From Bombella intestini (lineage in GTDB: Bacteria > Pseudomonadota > Alphaproteobacteria > Acetobacterales > Acetobacteraceae), in assembly GCF_002003665.1 (NCBI RefSeq), contig NZ_JATM01000002.1:1-64000 (forward strand): a stretch of 64,000 nucleotides of DNA, given 5' to 3'. A program made the position numbers and the translations under genes. This document shows positions 63,085 to 64,000 of this stretch, piece after piece. The notes beneath the pieces are model-generated. The model was not told the DNA's origin. It saw only the letters and a list, made by a program, of their open reading frames with translations, and made no database searches. Positions within the stretch are counted from its first letter, which is position 1; every line of letters starts with the position of its first letter.

Positions 63085-64000
63085 TCAGATAGTAAAGGCC
63101 TCTTCATCGGATTGTTCTGTCAGGATGCCATGCTGGGCGTGGTCTAGCCCGCAGACTGTGACCTCCTTGCCGTGTTTGCGGAATTTGCTGACGATCTTTT
63201 CTAGGGTCTGTACGGCTGTAATGTCCCAGAACCGGGCATGGGAGAGGTCCAGCGTTACACGGTGGGCGTGGGTCGTGTAGGTCATGGCCTCGGCCATAAG
63301 GTCTGCCGAGGCGAAGAAAATCTGCCCCTGTATGTGATAGGTCAGTATGTCATGCTCCTCTGTGGAGCGGACCTGCACCAGCCGGGCTGTATGCCATGCA
63401 AAGAACAGGCCAGAGAGCAGCACACCGACCAGTACGCCCGCTGCCAGATTGTGAGTAAGGACAACCACGCCGACAGTAACGAGCATGACAAGGCTGGTTA
63501 GTTTTGGGTGATGGAACAGGTCTTTCAAGCTGCCCCATGCAAAGGTGCTGATGGAGACCATGATCATGATGGCGACAAGAGCGGCAACAGGCACACGGGC
63601 AACCCACGGATGCAGCACGACCATCAACAGTAGGAGAAAGGCCCCGGCTGTAAAGGTGGAGAGCCGCCCCCGCCCGCCATAACGCAGATTGCCGACCGTC
63701 TGGCCAATCATGCCGCATCCGGCAATTCCACCAAACAAACCCACAAAGATGTTGGAAATGCCCAGACCGGTACATTCTCTTTGTGGTGAACCGTGTGTGT
63801 CTGTCAGCTCATCAACTACACTTGCCGTCATTAGGGATTCCAGAAGCCCGACAGCCGCCACCGCTAGCGCATAGGGGAAGGTGATGGCGAGTGTTTCTGC
63901 ATTCAGGGGGAGCTGAGGCAGAGTGAATTGAGGCAGACCAGTCGGCAGCGGCCCGAGGTCAGCAATGGTGCGGACTGGCATTGGGTGAATGGCCGTGATG
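63085..64000 (-). CDS. SulP family anion transporter with STAS domain (5' end outside window)
   Basis: About 305 residues are visible and the frame is open through the window edge, so the N-terminal part is missing; the Met at 63981 is internal. The visible part has the SulP core (VGLLESLMTASVVDELTDTHGSPQRECTGLGISNIFVGLFGGIAGCGMIGQT, which is the conserved helix 8-10 region), several membrane segments and a C-terminal STAS domain (VTLDLSHARFWDITAVQTLEKIVSKF). Such proteins carry sulfate, bicarbonate or dicarboxylates; the substrate is not assignable here. Confidence 0.93.
   Translation of the reverse strand, partial: ITAIHPMPVRTIADLGPLPTGLPQFTLPQLPLNAETLAITFPYALAVAAVGLLESLMTASVVDELTDTHGSPQRECTGLGISNIFVGLFGGIAGCGMIGQTVGNLRYGGRGRLSTFTAGAFLLLLMVVLHPWVARVPVAALVAIMIMVSISTFAWGSLKDLFHHPKLTSLVMLVTVGVVVLTHNLAAGVLVGVLLSGLFFAWHTARLVQVRSTEEHDILTYHIQGQIFFASADLMAEAMTYTTHAHRVTLDLSHARFWDITAVQTLEKIVSKFRKHGKEVTVCGLDHAQHGILTEQSDEEAFTI

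Noticed and set aside
1-64000. Insertion sequences, prophage genes or a genomic island
   Set aside because: No transposase, integrase, phage gene, tRNA attachment site or target-site duplication was seen; the CRISPR locus is the only clearly accessory element.

Overview
The window is a contiguous piece of an alphaproteobacterial chromosome, most likely from the Acetobacteraceae (acetic acid bacteria), possibly a small-genome insect- or nectar-associated lineage. The family-level placement rests on gene order and protein types: 4.5S RNA-dnaX-ybaB-recR, a FYDLN acid-domain protein beside aroA-cmk-rpsA, ChvI/ChvG-RapZ, and dusB-(ntrC)-ntrY-ntrX-hfq-hflX. The insect link is inference only. No tRNA, rRNA, insertion sequence or prophage gene was seen. 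Coding density is high, and most transcription units end in clear intrinsic terminators.

Region by region. 1-4.9 kb: a complete compact type II-C CRISPR-Cas system. It has a four-spacer array, cas2, cas1, a 1055-residue Cas9, and a tracrRNA on the opposite strand upstream of cas9. 4.9-7.6 kb: a Tat-exported DUF1460 protein, a class II cyclic-nucleotide phosphodiesterase and a secreted DUF3465 protein. 7.6-14.6 kb: clpS-clpA, a penicillin-binding D,D-carboxypeptidase, methionine aminopeptidase and gamma-glutamyltransferase. 14.6-23.8 kb: SRP RNA, dnaX, ybaB, recR, a pteridine-reductase-like SDR, a secreted chorismate-lyase-like protein, the FYDLN protein, aroA, cmk and rpsA. 23.9-31.4 kb: three co-directional glycosyltransferase genes, two of them giant multidomain proteins. 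31.5-35.5 kb: an M16 protease, a small membrane protein and a MliC-type lysozyme-inhibitor-like protein. 35.6-40.1 kb: a methionine/one-carbon block in which metE is divergent from an ArsR-methyltransferase fusion regulator and metF, with a perfect palindrome between them. 40.3-44.9 kb: thrS-infC, a GT9 glycosyltransferase and grpE. 45.1-52.4 kb: chvI-chvG, rapZ, a Fur/Zur regulator and two tandem sugar porters. 52.5-55.6 kb: a GT2-like glycosyltransferase, pyrD and a small unknown gene. 55.7-63.0 kb: dusB, a shrunken NtrC, ntrY, ntrX, hfq and hflX. 63.1-64.0 kb: the C-terminal part of a SulP transporter cut by the window edge.

The most unusual items are these. (i) An NtrC homologue reduced to a fragment of its AAA+ domain plus the Fis-type helix-turn-helix, with NtrB missing, sits at the canonical ntr locus. 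(ii) The ArsR-methyltransferase regulator has a 24-bp palindrome at its promoter and is flanked by metE and metF. (iii) infC has Shine-Dalgarno spacing that points to an AUA start codon. (iv) The CRISPR array's first repeat keeps only its promoter-like 3' half. (v) The giant glycosyltransferases carry unassigned internal repeat modules. All calls come from reading the sequence by eye; no database search was run.
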